Part shown: piece after piece, positions 63,423 through 64,000 of the stretch
How the letters are laid out: each line of letters opens with the position of its first letter
Position numbering within the stretch: position 1 is the first letter of the stretch
DNA from: Comamonas_C sp026954015
Lineage (GTDB): Bacteria > Pseudomonadota > Gammaproteobacteria > Burkholderiales > Burkholderiaceae_C
Assembly: GCA_035063785.1 (NCBI GenBank)
Contig: JAPSFS010000004.1
Coordinates: forward strand, 183,598-247,597
Length of the DNA: 64,000 nucleotides
Reading direction: 5' to 3'
Notes under the pieces: generated by a model
What the model saw: the letters and a program-made list of their open reading frames with translations, nothing else
Databases searched by the model: none
What the model was told of the DNA's origin: nothing
Position numbers and translations under genes: made by a program

Positions 63423-63448
63423 ATTGTACGCACAATTCAGACTGAATT
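63423..63448 (-). promoter_or_regulatory. Promoter with palindromic operator for the retron cassette
   Basis: On the minus strand TACAAT (63428-63423) is a five-of-six -10 match. A perfect 7-bp inverted repeat AATTCAG-N-CTGAATT occupies 63434-63448, where the spacer to -35 would be. No good -35 hexamer is present. On the plus strand TTGACT at 63449-63454 with TGTAAC at 63471 could form a weak opposite promoter. The palindrome is a natural binding site for the Xre protein. Confidence 0.55.
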
Positions 63449-63479
63449 TTGACTGTCAGTACGTCTTATTTGTAACGTT

Positions 63480-64000
63480 TTGCGTCTTCGCCGTTCCTTG
63501 GGGCAAAGAGCTGGGATCGCCAGCATGGACTCCCCGCTCGGGGTAAGGGGGCTGTCTCCCAAGGGGGCGGTGCATGTCGAACACCGAAGTCCGGGCGTCC
63601 CCGGCCACCTGGGAGATGGCCGGTCGCGCTGTCGTGCTGCGCATCGAGCCGCCTGCGGCGTCTCGCCCCTGACGGGCTTCCATCGTTCCCTCGCTCCGCT
63701 CGGCTGACGCCTCCGGCCCGGCTTCCAGCTTCAGGCCTGCGCGCTTCGCTTGCCGTGCGGTCGGCGTGTGGGGAGGGCCGTTGCCATGTCCAGCCGTCTT
63801 CCCTGACTTCATCACCTTGTCCGCGACTGTAGCCCGCGCCCGTGCGCCGTCAAGGCGCGCAGGGCCGTGTCCTCGGCTTCGCCTGCGGGCCGCACCAACC
63901 CTGCGCTTGCCTCCTTGACGGCACCCGTTCGCGCGCTCCTGACCGTCGCGGGCGATGAACTCAGGAAAGACGGTGGCAACAGGGCCAACCGGGTTCCTCG
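63480..64000. other. GC-rich stretch without a convincing gene
   Basis: No open frame here shows protein-like composition or a recognisable domain. The stretch holds the right copy of the short repeat (63670-63685) and a perfect 10-bp inverted repeat, GCCGTCAAGG (63846-63855) with CCTTGACGGC (63913-63922). It may be a regulatory or structural-RNA region of the element. Confidence 0.4.

Larger units (their letters stand above)
58980..64000. mobile_element. Integrative element at tRNA-Leu, left part (right end outside window)
   Basis: The element starts at a 3' fragment of tRNA-Leu, followed by a tyrosine integrase gene reading inward, a toxin-antitoxin module and a retron-type cassette. GC content drops sharply in the cassette (about 45-48 percent in two 60-base lines counted by hand, 62041 and 62281) compared with the very GC-rich chromosome. 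The intact tRNA gene and the right attachment site should lie beyond base 64000. No conjugation or phage structural genes are visible, so ICE, island and prophage cannot be told apart. Confidence 0.8.

Noticed and set aside
63456..63815. A 119-codon minus-strand open frame upstream of the retron promoter
   Set aside because: It has low-complexity composition, no domain and no clear ribosome site, and it runs almost into the promoter-operator. It may be a frame commonly predicted in such elements, but I cannot support it.
58980..64000. Assignment to the Tn4371 ICE family
   Set aside because: Some GC-rich stretches near the right edge recall such elements, but the tRNA target differs and no transfer genes are in the window.

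Overview
The window looks like chromosomal DNA of a Betaproteobacterium of the order Burkholderiales, most likely family Comamonadaceae. The coding sequence is very GC-rich. The gene neighbourhoods (hda / HAD phosphatase / pcnB / folK; exbB-exbD-lpxK-trm112-kdsB-adk; ratA-rnfH beside smpB; a DUF3579 protein beside rpsT; a Bug-type solute receptor) are typical of that group. The genus cannot be fixed from the sequence alone.

Layout. 1-4206: translation factors infB (3' part), rbfA, truB and typA. 4230-7790: an acyl-CoA hydrolase, a thioredoxin-like protein, smpB, ratA, rnfH and a DUF4124 protein. 7870-11027: guaB-guaA. 11079-14836: an OmpA-type protein, a thiopurine methyltransferase-like enzyme, a lipoprotein and argA. 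14911-22273: hrpA, two small unknown genes, lexA with two SOS boxes, asparaginase and a CAP-domain lipoprotein. 22337-26142 (minus): exbB-exbD-lpxK-trm112-kdsB-adk. 26461-30910: xseA, sodB and monomeric isocitrate dehydrogenase. 31003-36980: a complete sufBCDSUT iron-sulfur operon, preceded by a perfect 39-bp palindrome and closed by a terminator. 36983-40094: divergent class I and class II fumarases. 40179-43892: small unknown genes and argD-argF. 44016-53041: rpsT, murJ, SirB1-like, usp, an AI-2E-family permease, purM, hda, a HAD enzyme, pcnB and folK. 53124-58924: a Bug receptor, an iron-sulfur flavoreductase, an epimerase, a DUF4124 protein, a lipoprotein, a CaiB-type CoA-transferase and a small unknown gene.

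From 58980 to the end the window enters an integrative element. Its left edge is a 53-bp 3' fragment of a tRNA-Leu gene, followed by a tyrosine integrase and a HigBA-like toxin-antitoxin pair. Next comes a much AT-richer cassette on the minus strand: a retron-type reverse transcriptase, an Xre-type repressor that overlaps it, and a 77-residue protein. Upstream of that small gene lie about 330 bp of dense hairpins, which I propose as the retron RNA (msr-msd) region. The ribosome-binding site of the 77-residue gene is perfectly complementary to a 9-base segment of this leader, so its translation is probably gated by RNA structure. This cassette is the best candidate for a poorly described defence system here.

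A second unusual theme is a dispersed, AT-richer, imperfectly palindromic repeat of about 50-65 bp. It occurs in about twelve copies, between genes and also in frame inside truB, the acyl-CoA hydrolase, hrpA, kdsB, lpxK, xseA and probably argF.
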